Assembly: GCA_023134935.1 (NCBI GenBank)
Contig: JAGLUD010000052.1
Coordinates: forward strand, 1 to 5,094
Source of the DNA: Paracoccaceae bacterium
GTDB lineage: Bacteria > Pseudomonadota > Alphaproteobacteria > Rhodobacterales > Rhodobacteraceae
DNA length: 5,094 bases
Direction of reading: 5' to 3'
Below the pieces are notes generated by a model that saw only the letters and a list, made by a program, of their open reading frames with translations, searched no databases and was not told the DNA's origin. The translations under genes were made by a program, and so were the position numbers. Shown one piece after another: positions 1 to 5,094 of the stretch. The first letter of the stretch is position 1, and each line of letters begins with the position of its first letter.

Positions 1-768
1 TTCGAAAAACCTTCAACAAGAACAAGGGTTTCCTTTGATGTTGGGGTTCGCCAGCTTGGCGGGCAGACTTTGGTGCTTTCAGGTTCTGACATGCAATTGG
101 GGCATGGTGAAAGTATCGCTGACACGGCGCGAGTTCTGTCACGATATGTGGACATGATCATGATCCGCACGTTCGATGAATCCACCCTGCTGGAGCTGGC
201 TGAGCACGCTACGGTTCCGGTTATCAACGGGCTGACGGATCGCACGCATCCTTGCCAGATTATGGCTGATGTTCTGACGTTTGAGGAACACCACGGACCG
301 ATCAAAGGCAAGAAGGTTGTCTGGACTGGAGACGGAAATAACGTCTGCGCCAGCTTCTTGCATGCGGCGGGGCAGTTCGGCTTTGACCTGACGTTCACGG
401 GTCCGGAAAGCCTTGATCCTGAACAGGAATTTGTTAATTTCGCGCGATCCAAAGGGTCAATTATTACGCTGGAACGGGACGCTGAAAAGGCCGTTCAGGG
501 GGCGGATTTGATTGTGGCGGATACGTGGGTTTCGATGCACGACGACAAGGCCTCGGCCAAGCATAATCTGTTGCAGCCTTATCAGGTTAACGAGCATTTA
601 ATGGACCAAGCCAAAGGCGACGCACTGTTCATGCACTGCTTGCCAGCCTATCGCGAGCAAGAGGTTACCTCGGAGGTTCTTGATGGTCCGCAGTCAGTGA
701 TTTTTGACGAGGCCGAGAACCGTCTGCATGCCCAAAAAGCGGTCATGCGATGGTGTCTAGGGAAGTAG
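1..768 (+). CDS. argF: Ornithine carbamoyltransferase, 5'-truncated by window edge
   Basis: Cytosolic enzyme of arginine biosynthesis: it joins carbamoyl phosphate and ornithine to give citrulline and phosphate, and is usually a trimer. The frame is open from base 1, so 255 residues are visible. The family is usually a little over 300 residues, so roughly the first 50 are missing. Visible motifs, numbered from the first visible residue, are FEKPSTRTR (1-9, carbamoyl-phosphate loop), HPCQ (83-86), DGNNV (111-115), DTWVSMHDD near 176-184 (ornithine-binding region, usually SMG in other groups) and HCLPAYR (212-218, with the catalytic Cys). The carbamoyl-phosphate loop and the HCLP motif together favour OTCase over aspartate carbamoyltransferase. 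The catabolic paralogue ArcB cannot be strictly excluded, but no arc genes are seen. The stop is TAG at 766-768. The next gene is 257 bases away, so they are probably not co-transcribed. Confidence 0.95.
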   Translation, partial: FEKPSTRTRVSFDVGVRQLGGQTLVLSGSDMQLGHGESIADTARVLSRYVDMIMIRTFDESTLLELAEHATVPVINGLTDRTHPCQIMADVLTFEEHHGPIKGKKVVWTGDGNNVCASFLHAAGQFGFDLTFTGPESLDPEQEFVNFARSKGSIITLERDAEKAVQGADLIVADTWVSMHDDKASAKHNLLQPYQVNEHLMDQAKGDALFMHCLPAYREQEVTSEVLDGPQSVIFDEAENRLHAQKAVMRWCLGK

Positions 769-790
769 TCCAAAGGCGTTAACGTTTGGA
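769..790 (+). other. Weak inverted repeat just after argF
   Basis: TCCAAA (769-774) and TTTGGA (785-790) are perfect 6-base complements around a 10-base loop containing the palindrome CGTTAACG (777-784). The position immediately after the argF stop suits an mRNA 3'-end hairpin. However, the stem is short and AT-rich and is followed by ATAAATCGCG rather than a T run, so I do not call it an intrinsic terminator. Confidence 0.3.
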
Positions 791-809
791 ATAAATCGCG
801 AAAATCGGG

Positions 810-853
810 TGTGCACAATGCGTGCACAACCCGTACACAACACGTATGTACGA
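810..853. repeat. 11-bp tandem repeat, three good copies plus a decayed fourth
   Basis: The units are TGTGCACAATG (810-820), CGTGCACAACC (821-831), CGTACACAACA (832-842) and a degenerate CGTATGTACGA (843-853). Spacing is exactly 11 bases. The core GTGCAC is itself a palindrome in the first two copies. A period close to one DNA turn would put each core on the same face of the helix, as in arrays of protein-binding sites. This is an inference; no known binding motif is recognised. It lies in the non-coding region between argF and the 308-aa gene. Confidence 0.5.
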
Positions 854-876
854 TTTTGTGGGTGAGAGCGTTAACC

Positions 877-895
877 TTTTGGGGCTACGCCAAAA
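877..895 (+). other. Weak inverted repeat, unresolved function
   Basis: TTTTGG (877-882) and CCAAAA (890-895) form a 6-base stem with a 7-base loop. An alternative pairing, GGC/GCC (883-885 with 889-891) plus TTTT/AAAA, is also possible. It could end transcription from argF, but no T run follows on the + strand. On the - strand the stem would be followed by AAGG, also not a terminator signature. Confidence 0.2.
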
Positions 896-936
896 CATAA
901 CGTCCAGCACAATGTCATCTTAGTTCCACCCATGTA

Positions 937-966
937 AGATTAGATATTGGAGAGATTCTAATCTCT
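937..966. promoter_or_regulatory. Operator-like overlapping palindromes upstream of the 308-aa gene
   Basis: Two inverted repeats share bases. AGAGATT (951-957) pairs with AATCTCT (960-966) around a 2-base centre. AGATTAGA (937-944) pairs with TCTAATCT (957-964) around 12 bases. A 2-base centre is too small for an RNA hairpin loop, so a binding site for a dimeric regulator is the more natural reading. The site ends about 60 bases before the ATG at 1026. I could not fit a convincing -35/-10 pair nearby (TTGAAC at 966-971 has no well-spaced -10), so the promoter is unplaced. Confidence 0.35.
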
Positions 967-1025
967 TGAACCAAACCTGCGCGGGTGCAATTGTAAGATC
1001 GTAAAAGTCTAGTAAAGCGAACAAA

Positions 1026-1952
1026 ATGTCAAAACGCACTCTAACCACCGCTGAAATGGGGGCCCACTTAGATGAACAACTTGGGGCGCTACAGCGATCA
1101 GTAGCGCTATTCGACGATGGTTATCAGTTGGAAGCTCGAAGGATGGCAGTAACTCTTCGAGTGATGTTACATAGCGGAAGAGACCCTTCTTTGCTAAAGC
1201 GATTGGGCCGTGACGAAATGGACTTTGTGGACAGCGCAAAGCCGTTTGATCCGAGTAATCTGGTGCCAACCCACAGCTTGGTTAGCCTTGCATTCCGCGA
1301 GGGCGAGATTTCTTATGCTGCCAAGCTCGACACCGAGTTGCCTGTTGTACTGACCCCGTTCGTCGGTTGGTGGGAGGGGGTAGTGTTTTCCGATAAACAA
1401 AACCGGCAAATGTCACGTGCTGACGTTATACGGACTGCGGCAGATCAAGACGGCGGGGCCCATGTAGATGGTGCTCTGCGCGCCGACTATGCAGCTTTGC
1501 GTTTTGAAAACTCGCTGGGATGGCTAACAGACCAAGACATCCCGCCATCTAATGACCCTGGCTATGCCGCTATTCGTCAAATCGCACATGAGGTTTTGAA
1601 GACATTTATCTCCGGATATTCTAAGACCATGGAGGATGTTCACAATGTTGGGAAAAAGTCAGAGATATCTGGTGGTAAGATGCGGTTCTTTCCTCATGAA
1701 AAGCAGTTTTTCATAATCAAAACCGCTACACCACTGATGCTAGGCCTCACTTATGTCACCGAGATCATTGTCGATAGTATCACTACGGGTTCAGTCAGGA
1801 TGGTGGTCAATTCCACTGTTAGTGAGCCAGTGACTTTGGCTGGTGCACATAGTATGCGTATAGTGGCTGGGCCGGAGCAAAACACAGGCGTTTTTGGCGA
1901 GTACACCGACGCTGTTATAGCTCGAGTATCTATCAAACAAATTCTGGAATGA
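1026..1952 (+). CDS. Conserved hypothetical protein with DGGAHVD motif
   Basis: This is a 308-residue protein of unknown function. It has no signal peptide and no clear membrane segment, so it is probably cytosolic. Residues 15-60 look helical and contain EARRMAVTLRVMLH (36-49). The centre carries a tryptophan pair (WW, 115-116), SRADVI (130-135), DGGAHVD (142-148) and RQIAHEVL (184-191). The last 90 residues are rich in alternating hydrophobics and probably form beta strands. From memory, the string of EA.R.A..LRV..H, WW, SR.D, DGGAHVD and RQIA.E.L recurs in bacterial hypothetical proteins, but I know of no assigned activity. The Asp/His-rich DGGAHVD suggests a metal or active site by inference only. 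The ATG at 1026 is the first in frame and gives the longest product; no strong Shine-Dalgarno precedes it, and Met11 (1056) is no better. Codon use (cta, act, gta, agt) is less G-ending than in metG, which hints at later acquisition. Confidence 0.8.
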   Translation: MSKRTLTTAEMGAHLDEQLGALQRSVALFDDGYQLEARRMAVTLRVMLHSGRDPSLLKRLGRDEMDFVDSAKPFDPSNLVPTHSLVSLAFREGEISYAAKLDTELPVVLTPFVGWWEGVVFSDKQNRQMSRADVIRTAADQDGGAHVDGALRADYAALRFENSLGWLTDQDIPPSNDPGYAAIRQIAHEVLKTFISGYSKTMEDVHNVGKKSEISGGKMRFFPHEKQFFIIKTATPLMLGLTYVTEIIVDSITTGSVRMVVNSTVSEPVTLAGAHSMRIVAGPEQNTGVFGEYTDAVIARVSIKQILE

Positions 1953-1978
1953 CACTGGTATAAATGACGCTGGTATAG
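1949..1978. repeat. 15-bp tandem duplication across the stop codon
   Basis: ATGACACTGGTATAA (1949-1963) is followed directly by ATGACGCTGGTATAG (1964-1978), identical at 13 of 15 positions. The first copy includes the TGA stop of the 308-aa gene (1950-1952). Because the period is 15, the second copy puts another TGA in the same frame (1965-1967). Confidence 0.7.
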
Positions 1979-1979
1979 G
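1956..1979 (+). promoter_or_regulatory. Possible extended -10 elements before the amidotransferase gene
   Basis: Each 15-bp unit holds an extended -10-like string: TGGTATAAA (1956-1964) and TGGTATAGG (1971-1979). The first matches the TGnTATAAT pattern well. No good -35 is found 16-18 bases upstream of either; the nearest candidate, ATGACA at 1949-1954, lies 19 bases before the second. Transcription from here would give the gene at 2082 a leader of about 100 bases. This rests on sequence match alone. Confidence 0.2.
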
Positions 1980-1980
1980 C

Positions 1981-2061
1981 GAATGGTGCGCGGGGAACGC
2001 ACACTCTACGGGATTGTGGCTGGTTCTTCGCGTTGGCTTGAGGTAATCGGAATTTGGCGTC
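1981..2061 (+). repeat. Dispersed intergenic repeat, copy A
   Basis: This 81-base stretch aligns without gaps to 2776-2856 (offset 795), with 65 of 81 positions identical by hand count. It opens with GAATGGTGCGCGGGGA. The first third can fold: 1985-1988 with 2002-2005 and 1990-1992 with 1998-2000, with a C-A mismatch between them and a G-T end pair. It lies between the 308-aa gene and the amidotransferase start. No coding potential of its own is evident. It resembles REP-like palindromic intergenic elements in form, but the family is not identified. Confidence 0.75.
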
Positions 2062-2081
2062 ACTGAGGGCATCACCAGAAA

Positions 2082-2774
2082 ATGCGTATTGCGATTTATA
2101 ATACCAATCCGACGGCTGAAAATGCCTCCCCGAGCGACCATTATGGCGGGATGTTCGAGGATATGTTGCGCCCTGAAATGCCGAGAGCAACGTTTGAGCA
2201 TTTCGATGTGGTGGACGGGGTGTTTCCAGATAGTCCCACGGAGTTCGACGCTGTTGTAATTACCGGATCGTCGGCGTTTGTTACGGACGGCTCGGATTGG
2301 ATTGAAACGCTGTTTTCGCACATTCGGGAAATTGATCGAACTGAAACCAAATTATTTGCGGTGTGTTTCGGGCATCAGGCTGTTGCGATGGCGTTGGGCG
2401 GTATGGTTGAGCGACGGGATATTGTGCTGGGGGCGCCTGAAATATGCGTAACCACGTCAAAGGGCTGGATGCAGCCTACGGCAGAATCATTGCGTTTGTT
2501 TGGTGGGAACTTTCAGCAAGTTATCGAAGTGCCTGAATCGTTGGAGGTGCTTGCTTCGCATCCCGATTGTCCGGTTTCGATGATGGCGAAGGGGGAGCAC
2601 TTGATGACGGTGCAATTTCACCCCGAGTTTTCGGCTGATTATATGCACCAGTACGTTGATCAGATTTCGGAGCATATCAGCGATGAATCTGCGGCTGTGG
2701 CGCGGCAAGATTTTGAGGCAGGTGCTGACGGCGCGGTGTTTGCTAAATGGGCGGCGGCGTTTTTGGCTGGCTAA
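2082..2774 (+). CDS. Stand-alone class I glutamine amidotransferase
   Basis: This is a 230-residue protein of the triad (class I) GATase fold, COG0518-like (related to the amidotransferase half of GMP synthase). The family hydrolyses glutamine to glutamate and ammonia, or acts on related gamma-glutamyl amides. Visible features are DAVVITGSS (56-64, a strand leading to the oxyanion region), the nucleophile elbow AVCFGHQA with Cys95, and QFHPEF (178-183) supplying His180 and Glu182, so the catalytic triad is complete. No synthetase or ATP-binding domain is attached and no partner synthase lies nearby, so the substrate is unknown; GMP synthase itself would be over twice as long. The start at 2082 is preceded by GAGGG (2065-2069), 12 bases away, a somewhat long spacing. 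The C-terminal tail (200-230) is acidic, then Ala-rich. The gene is bracketed by the two 81-bp repeats. Confidence 0.88.
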   Translation: MRIAIYNTNPTAENASPSDHYGGMFEDMLRPEMPRATFEHFDVVDGVFPDSPTEFDAVVITGSSAFVTDGSDWIETLFSHIREIDRTETKLFAVCFGHQAVAMALGGMVERRDIVLGAPEICVTTSKGWMQPTAESLRLFGGNFQQVIEVPESLEVLASHPDCPVSMMAKGEHLMTVQFHPEFSADYMHQYVDQISEHISDESAAVARQDFEAGADGAVFAKWAAAFLAG

Positions 2775-2775
2775 T

Positions 2776-2856
2776 GAATGGTGCGCGGGGACCGCACACC
2801 CTACGGAATTCGATCTGGTCCTTCGTGCGGGCTTGGGGTAAACGGATTTTAGCATC
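2776..2856 (+). repeat. Dispersed intergenic repeat, copy B
   Basis: This is the second copy of the element at 1981-2061, in the same orientation. It begins one base after the amidotransferase stop (TAA, 2772-2774) and ends 15 bases before the metG ATG. Its hairpin is better than that of copy A: GGTG (2780-2783) with CACC (2797-2800), a C-A mismatch, then GCGG (2785-2788) with CCGC (2792-2795) closing a GGA loop. There is no T run after it, so it is not a typical intrinsic terminator, although it could stabilise or separate transcripts. Confidence 0.75.
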
Positions 2857-2871
2857 TACAAAGGGTATCTC

Positions 2872-4587
2872 ATGTCTCGCATTCTTATCACTTCGGCGTT
2901 GCCGTATATTAACGGTATCAAGCACCTCGGGAATTTGGTGGGCAGTCAGTTGCCGTCTGACGCTTATGCGCGGTTTATGCGGGCGCGAGGGCATGAGGTT
3001 ATGTTCATATGCGCGACGGATGAACATGGAACGCCAGCGGAATTGGCGGCGGCGAAAGCTGGTGTTCCGGTGGCGGAATTTTGTGCGGATATGTGGCAGG
3101 TCCAAAGCGATATTGCTGACGGGTTCCGGTTGTCTTTTGATTACTTCGGGCGGTCCAGTTCTGAGCGCAACCGTGTGCTGACGCAGCATCTGGCAGGGAA
3201 ACTGGCGGATAACGGGTTGATCGAAGAAGTGTCCGAGAAGCAGGTTTATTCGAACGCTGACGGTCGGTACCTGCCTGATCGGTATATCGAGGGGACGTGT
3301 CCGAACTGCGGGTTTGAAAATGCGCGTGGCGATCAGTGCGAGAATTGCACCAAGCAGTTGGACCCTACGGACTTGATTGATCCTCGGTCGGCGATTTCGG
3401 GGTCTACGGATTTGGAAGTGCGTGAGACGAAGCATTTGTATCTGCGCCAAAGCGCGATGCGCGACAAGTTGGATGCGTGGATTGATAAGCAGGAGGGGTG
3501 GCCGATTCTGACAACCTCGATCGCGAAGAAATGGCTGCATGACGGTGACGGGTTGCGAGATCGTGGGATCACGCGGGATTTGGACTGGGGTGTTCCAGTG
3601 CAATATGAAGGTGCGCCGTGGTCCGGGATGGAGGGCAAAGTCTTCTATGTCTGGTTTGATGCGCCGATTGAATATATCGCGGCGACGGCTGAATGGGCGG
3701 ATGCCAATGGGTTGGATGACGCGGCTTGGGAAAGCTGGTGGCGCACCGACAAGGGCGCGGATGATGTGCATTATGTGCAGTTCATGGGTAAGGACAATGT
3801 GCCATTCCATACGCTTTCATTCCCAGCCACGATGATGGGTTCCGGCGAGGACTGGAAGCTGGTGGATTTCATTAAGTCTTACAATTGGCTGACTTATGAG
3901 GGCGGGAAGTTTTCGACCTCGCAAGGGCGCGGGATATTTATGAATCAGGCGTTGGAGGTTATGCCGTCCGATTACTGGCGTTGGTGGTTGTTGAGCAATG
4001 CGCCGGAGAGTTCGGATTCGGACTTCACGTGGGAGAGCTTTCAGGGTGGTGTGAATAAGGATTTGGCGGATGTGCTGGGGAATTTTGTTTCGCGTGTGAC
4101 TAAGTTCTGTCGTTCCAAGTTTGGCGAAGTTGTGCCTGAGGGTGGTGCTTATGGTGAGGCCGAGGCGGCTGTTACGGCAGAAATAGCCAAGCGGTTAAAA
4201 GCCTATGAAACGCATATGGAAGCCATTGAGATTCGCAAGGCTACGGCTGAATTGCGGGCGATTTGGGTTGCCGGGAATGAGTATTTGCAAGCGGCAGCAC
4301 CTTGGAGTGTCTATAAGACGGACCCTGATGCGGCGGCTGCGGTCGTGCGGTTTGCGTTGAATTTGATCCGTTTGTATGCGGTGCTTTCTGCGCCGTTTAT
4401 TCCGGATGCTACCGAGAAGATGCTGGCGGCGATGAATGTGACGGATACGAGCTGGCCTGATGATCTGGACGCTGCGTTAAGTGCGCTGGCTGCGGGGCAT
4501 GCGTTTGAAGTACCGGAGGTATCGTTCGCCAAGATCACGGACGATCGGCGGGTGGAACTGGAAGAGCAGTTTGCAGGGCAGGGATGA
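2872..4587 (+). CDS. metG: Methionyl-tRNA synthetase
   Basis: Cytosolic class I aminoacyl-tRNA synthetase that charges tRNA-Met and initiator tRNA with methionine using ATP. The 571 residues include the HIGH-type signature HLGN (18-21) after SALPYING, a zinc knuckle with CPNC (143-146) and CENC (156-159), the [13 protein letters not shown] core strand and loop, and the KMSKS-type signature KFSTS (346-350). The region from about 390 to 560 is the helical anticodon-binding domain. The E. coli protein is over 100 residues longer because of a C-terminal tRNA-binding dimerisation domain; that domain is absent here, as in many short MetRS, so a monomer is likely (inference). AAAGGG (2860-2865) sits 6 bases before the ATG, a good ribosome binding site. 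The leader contains repeat copy B. The TGA stop (4585-4587) overlaps the next ATG. Confidence 0.97.
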   Translation: MSRILITSALPYINGIKHLGNLVGSQLPSDAYARFMRARGHEVMFICATDEHGTPAELAAAKAGVPVAEFCADMWQVQSDIADGFRLSFDYFGRSSSERNRVLTQHLAGKLADNGLIEEVSEKQVYSNADGRYLPDRYIEGTCPNCGFENARGDQCENCTKQLDPTDLIDPRSAISGSTDLEVRETKHLYLRQSAMRDKLDAWIDKQEGWPILTTSIAKKWLHDGDGLRDRGITRDLDWGVPVQYEGAPWSGMEGKVFYVWFDAPIEYIAATAEWADANGLDDAAWESWWRTDKGADDVHYVQFMGKDNVPFHTLSFPATMMGSGEDWKLVDFIKSYNWLTYEGGKFSTSQGRGIFMNQALEVMPSDYWRWWLLSNAPESSDSDFTWESFQGGVNKDLADVLGNFVSRVTKFCRSKFGEVVPEGGAYGEAEAAVTAEIAKRLKAYETHMEAIEIRKATAELRAIWVAGNEYLQAAAPWSVYKTDPDAAAAVVRFALNLIRLYAVLSAPFIPDATEKMLAAMNVTDTSWPDDLDAALSALAAGHAFEVPEVSFAKITDDRRVELEEQFAGQG

Positions 4588-4955
4588 CTACATATAAGGC
4601 CACATGCCATTGCGGGGCAGTTGAACTGAAGGCCTCGTTTCCCAACGGGTTGGGCGACCTTAAGCGGTGCAATTGCTCGATCTGCCGCCGCAAAGGGGCG
4701 GTGATGGGTTATACGGGCAAGGACAAGCTTGAGGTTGTGAAGGGGGCGGATAAGCTTTCCACTTACAGTTTCCACACACATGCGGCGCAGCATTATTTTT
4801 GTTCCAACTGCGGGATATATACGCACCATGTGCCACGCATTAATCCGGATATGTTTGGTGTGAACGTGGGTTGTATTGAGGGTATCGATATGGATGCGCT
4901 GGGCGATATTGCCGTGAACGACGGGATCAATCACCCGATGGATAAGAAAAGCTGA
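4584..4955 (+). CDS. GFA/CENP-V-fold zinc-binding protein
   Basis: A 123-residue small cytosolic protein of the family named after glutathione-dependent formaldehyde-activating enzyme (Gfa, PF04828). Seven cysteines are in the classic spacing: C8 and C10 (CHC), C29, C31 and C34 (CNCSIC), and C73 and C76 (CSNCG). In the family these hold a structural zinc and a second zinc near the glutathione-binding site. The family name reflects one member reported to speed adduct formation between formaldehyde and glutathione; most relatives have no proven substrate, so I leave the function open. The ATG shares ATGA with the metG stop (4-base overlap), and the AGGGCAGGG purine run just upstream serves as ribosome binding site, so translational coupling to metG is likely. 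No terminator is visible in the 52 bases before the tRNA. Confidence 0.9.
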   Translation: MTTYKATCHCGAVELKASFPNGLGDLKRCNCSICRRKGAVMGYTGKDKLEVVKGADKLSTYSFHTHAAQHYFCSNCGIYTHHVPRINPDMFGVNVGCIEGIDMDALGDIAVNDGINHPMDKKS

Positions 4956-4963
4956 ACCTTCGC

Positions 4964-4991
4964 TTTACAATGCCTGCCGAATGGCTATTTT
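4964..4991 (+). promoter_or_regulatory. Probable sigma-70 promoter of the tRNA-Leu gene
   Basis: TTTACA (4964-4969) matches the -35 consensus at 5 of 6 positions and TATTTT (4986-4991) matches the -10 at 4 of 6, with a 16-base spacer. The start would fall near 4997-4999, about 10 bases before the mature tRNA 5' end. The CCCCG run right after the -10 is a GC-rich discriminator, which in stable-RNA promoters is linked to stringent (ppGpp) control; applying that here is inference. Confidence 0.5.
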
Positions 4992-5007
4992 CCCCGAACG
5001 ATCTGAT

Positions 5008-5094
5008 GCGGGCGTGGTGGAATAGGTAGACACGCCAGACTTAAAATCTGTTGGCCGTATGGCCGTGGGGGTTCAAGTCCCCCCGCCCGCACCA
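5008..5094 (+). tRNA. tRNA-Leu, anticodon UAA
   Basis: An 87-base class II tRNA decoding UUA (and UUG by wobble). The acceptor stem is GCGGGCG (5008-5014) with CGCCCGC (5084-5090), all 7 pairs. The D stem is GTG/CAC (5017-5019, 5031-5033). The anticodon loop is CTTAAAA with anticodon TAA at 5042-5044; its stem has four good pairs and a C-T mismatch at the outer position (5035/5051). The long variable arm is GGCC/GGCC (5053-5056, 5061-5064) with a 4-base loop, typical of leucine tRNAs. The T stem GGGGG/CCCCC (5067-5071, 5079-5083) closes the loop TTCAAGT. Discriminator A (5091) and an encoded CCA (5092-5094) end the gene exactly at the window edge. The length and long arm exclude the short class I tRNAs. 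Confidence 0.97.

Noticed and set aside
769..790. Rho-independent terminator for argF
   Set aside because: The stem is only six AT-rich pairs with a 10-base loop and no T run follows.
810..853. CRISPR array
   Set aside because: The units are 11 bases with no spacers between them, and there are no cas genes nearby.
776..875. Paired GCGTTAAC sites (776-783 and 868-875) as CtrA boxes
   Set aside because: The CtrA pattern needs TTAA half-sites about 7 bases apart; these are about 90 apart, and each TTAA lacks a second half nearby.
1791..2321. 176-codon open frame on the - strand spanning repeat copy A
   Set aside because: It runs through two genes and a repeat in antisense. Similar peptide strings in another - strand frame at 2487-2855 simply reflect the shared 81-bp repeat.
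2743..3810. 355-codon open frame on the - strand, opposite metG
   Set aside because: It lies antisense to a certain metG. The product is Arg/Pro/Ile-rich with no motif, as expected when gcg/ggg-biased codons are read on the other strand.
4311..4934. 207-codon open frame on the - strand across the metG end and the GFA gene
   Set aside because: It overlaps two well-supported genes, and its Cys/His content is just the antisense reading of metG and GFA codons. No ribosome binding site or family match is recognised.
5035..5051. Outer C-T mismatch in the tRNA anticodon stem as a sign of a pseudogene
   Set aside because: All other stems, the loops, the long arm and the CCA are intact, and one outer mismatch is tolerated in functional tRNAs.

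Overview
The window looks like ordinary chromosome from an alphaproteobacterium, most likely Rhodobacterales (Roseobacter group). I base this on the ArgF and MetRS protein styles, heavy use of gcg, ttg and ggg codons, and a CCA-encoded tRNA-Leu. The placement is by recall and inspection, not by a search. All genes found are on the + strand.

Layout: (1) 1-768, the 3' part of argF (ornithine carbamoyltransferase), whose start lies outside the window. (2) 769-1025, a 257-base non-coding stretch with two weak inverted repeats, an 11-bp tandem repeat and an operator-like palindrome. (3) 1026-1952, a 308-aa conserved hypothetical protein with a striking DGGAHVD motif and codon use unlike its neighbours. 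(4) 1953-2081, a spacer holding a 15-bp tandem duplication across the stop codon and the first copy of an 81-bp dispersed repeat. (5) 2082-2774, a stand-alone class I glutamine amidotransferase. (6) 2775-2871, the second copy of the 81-bp repeat. (7) 2872-4587, metG (methionyl-tRNA synthetase). (8) 4584-4955, a GFA/CENP-V-fold zinc protein overlapping metG by 4 bases. (9) 5008-5094, tRNA-Leu(UAA) with a good promoter candidate just in front.

The genes do not form one obvious pathway. ArgF makes citrulline for arginine, MetRS charges tRNA-Met, and tRNA-Leu serves translation. The amidotransferase and GFA protein have unknown substrates, and the GFA gene is probably translated together with metG. 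I see no CRISPR array, toxin-antitoxin pair, transposase or phage gene.

The items most worth a second look are the 81-bp repeat pair (65 of 81 positions identical, no gaps), which sits directly before two start codons and brackets the amidotransferase gene, and the uncharacterised 308-aa gene with its structured upstream region. I do not see clear evidence for a new multi-gene system.
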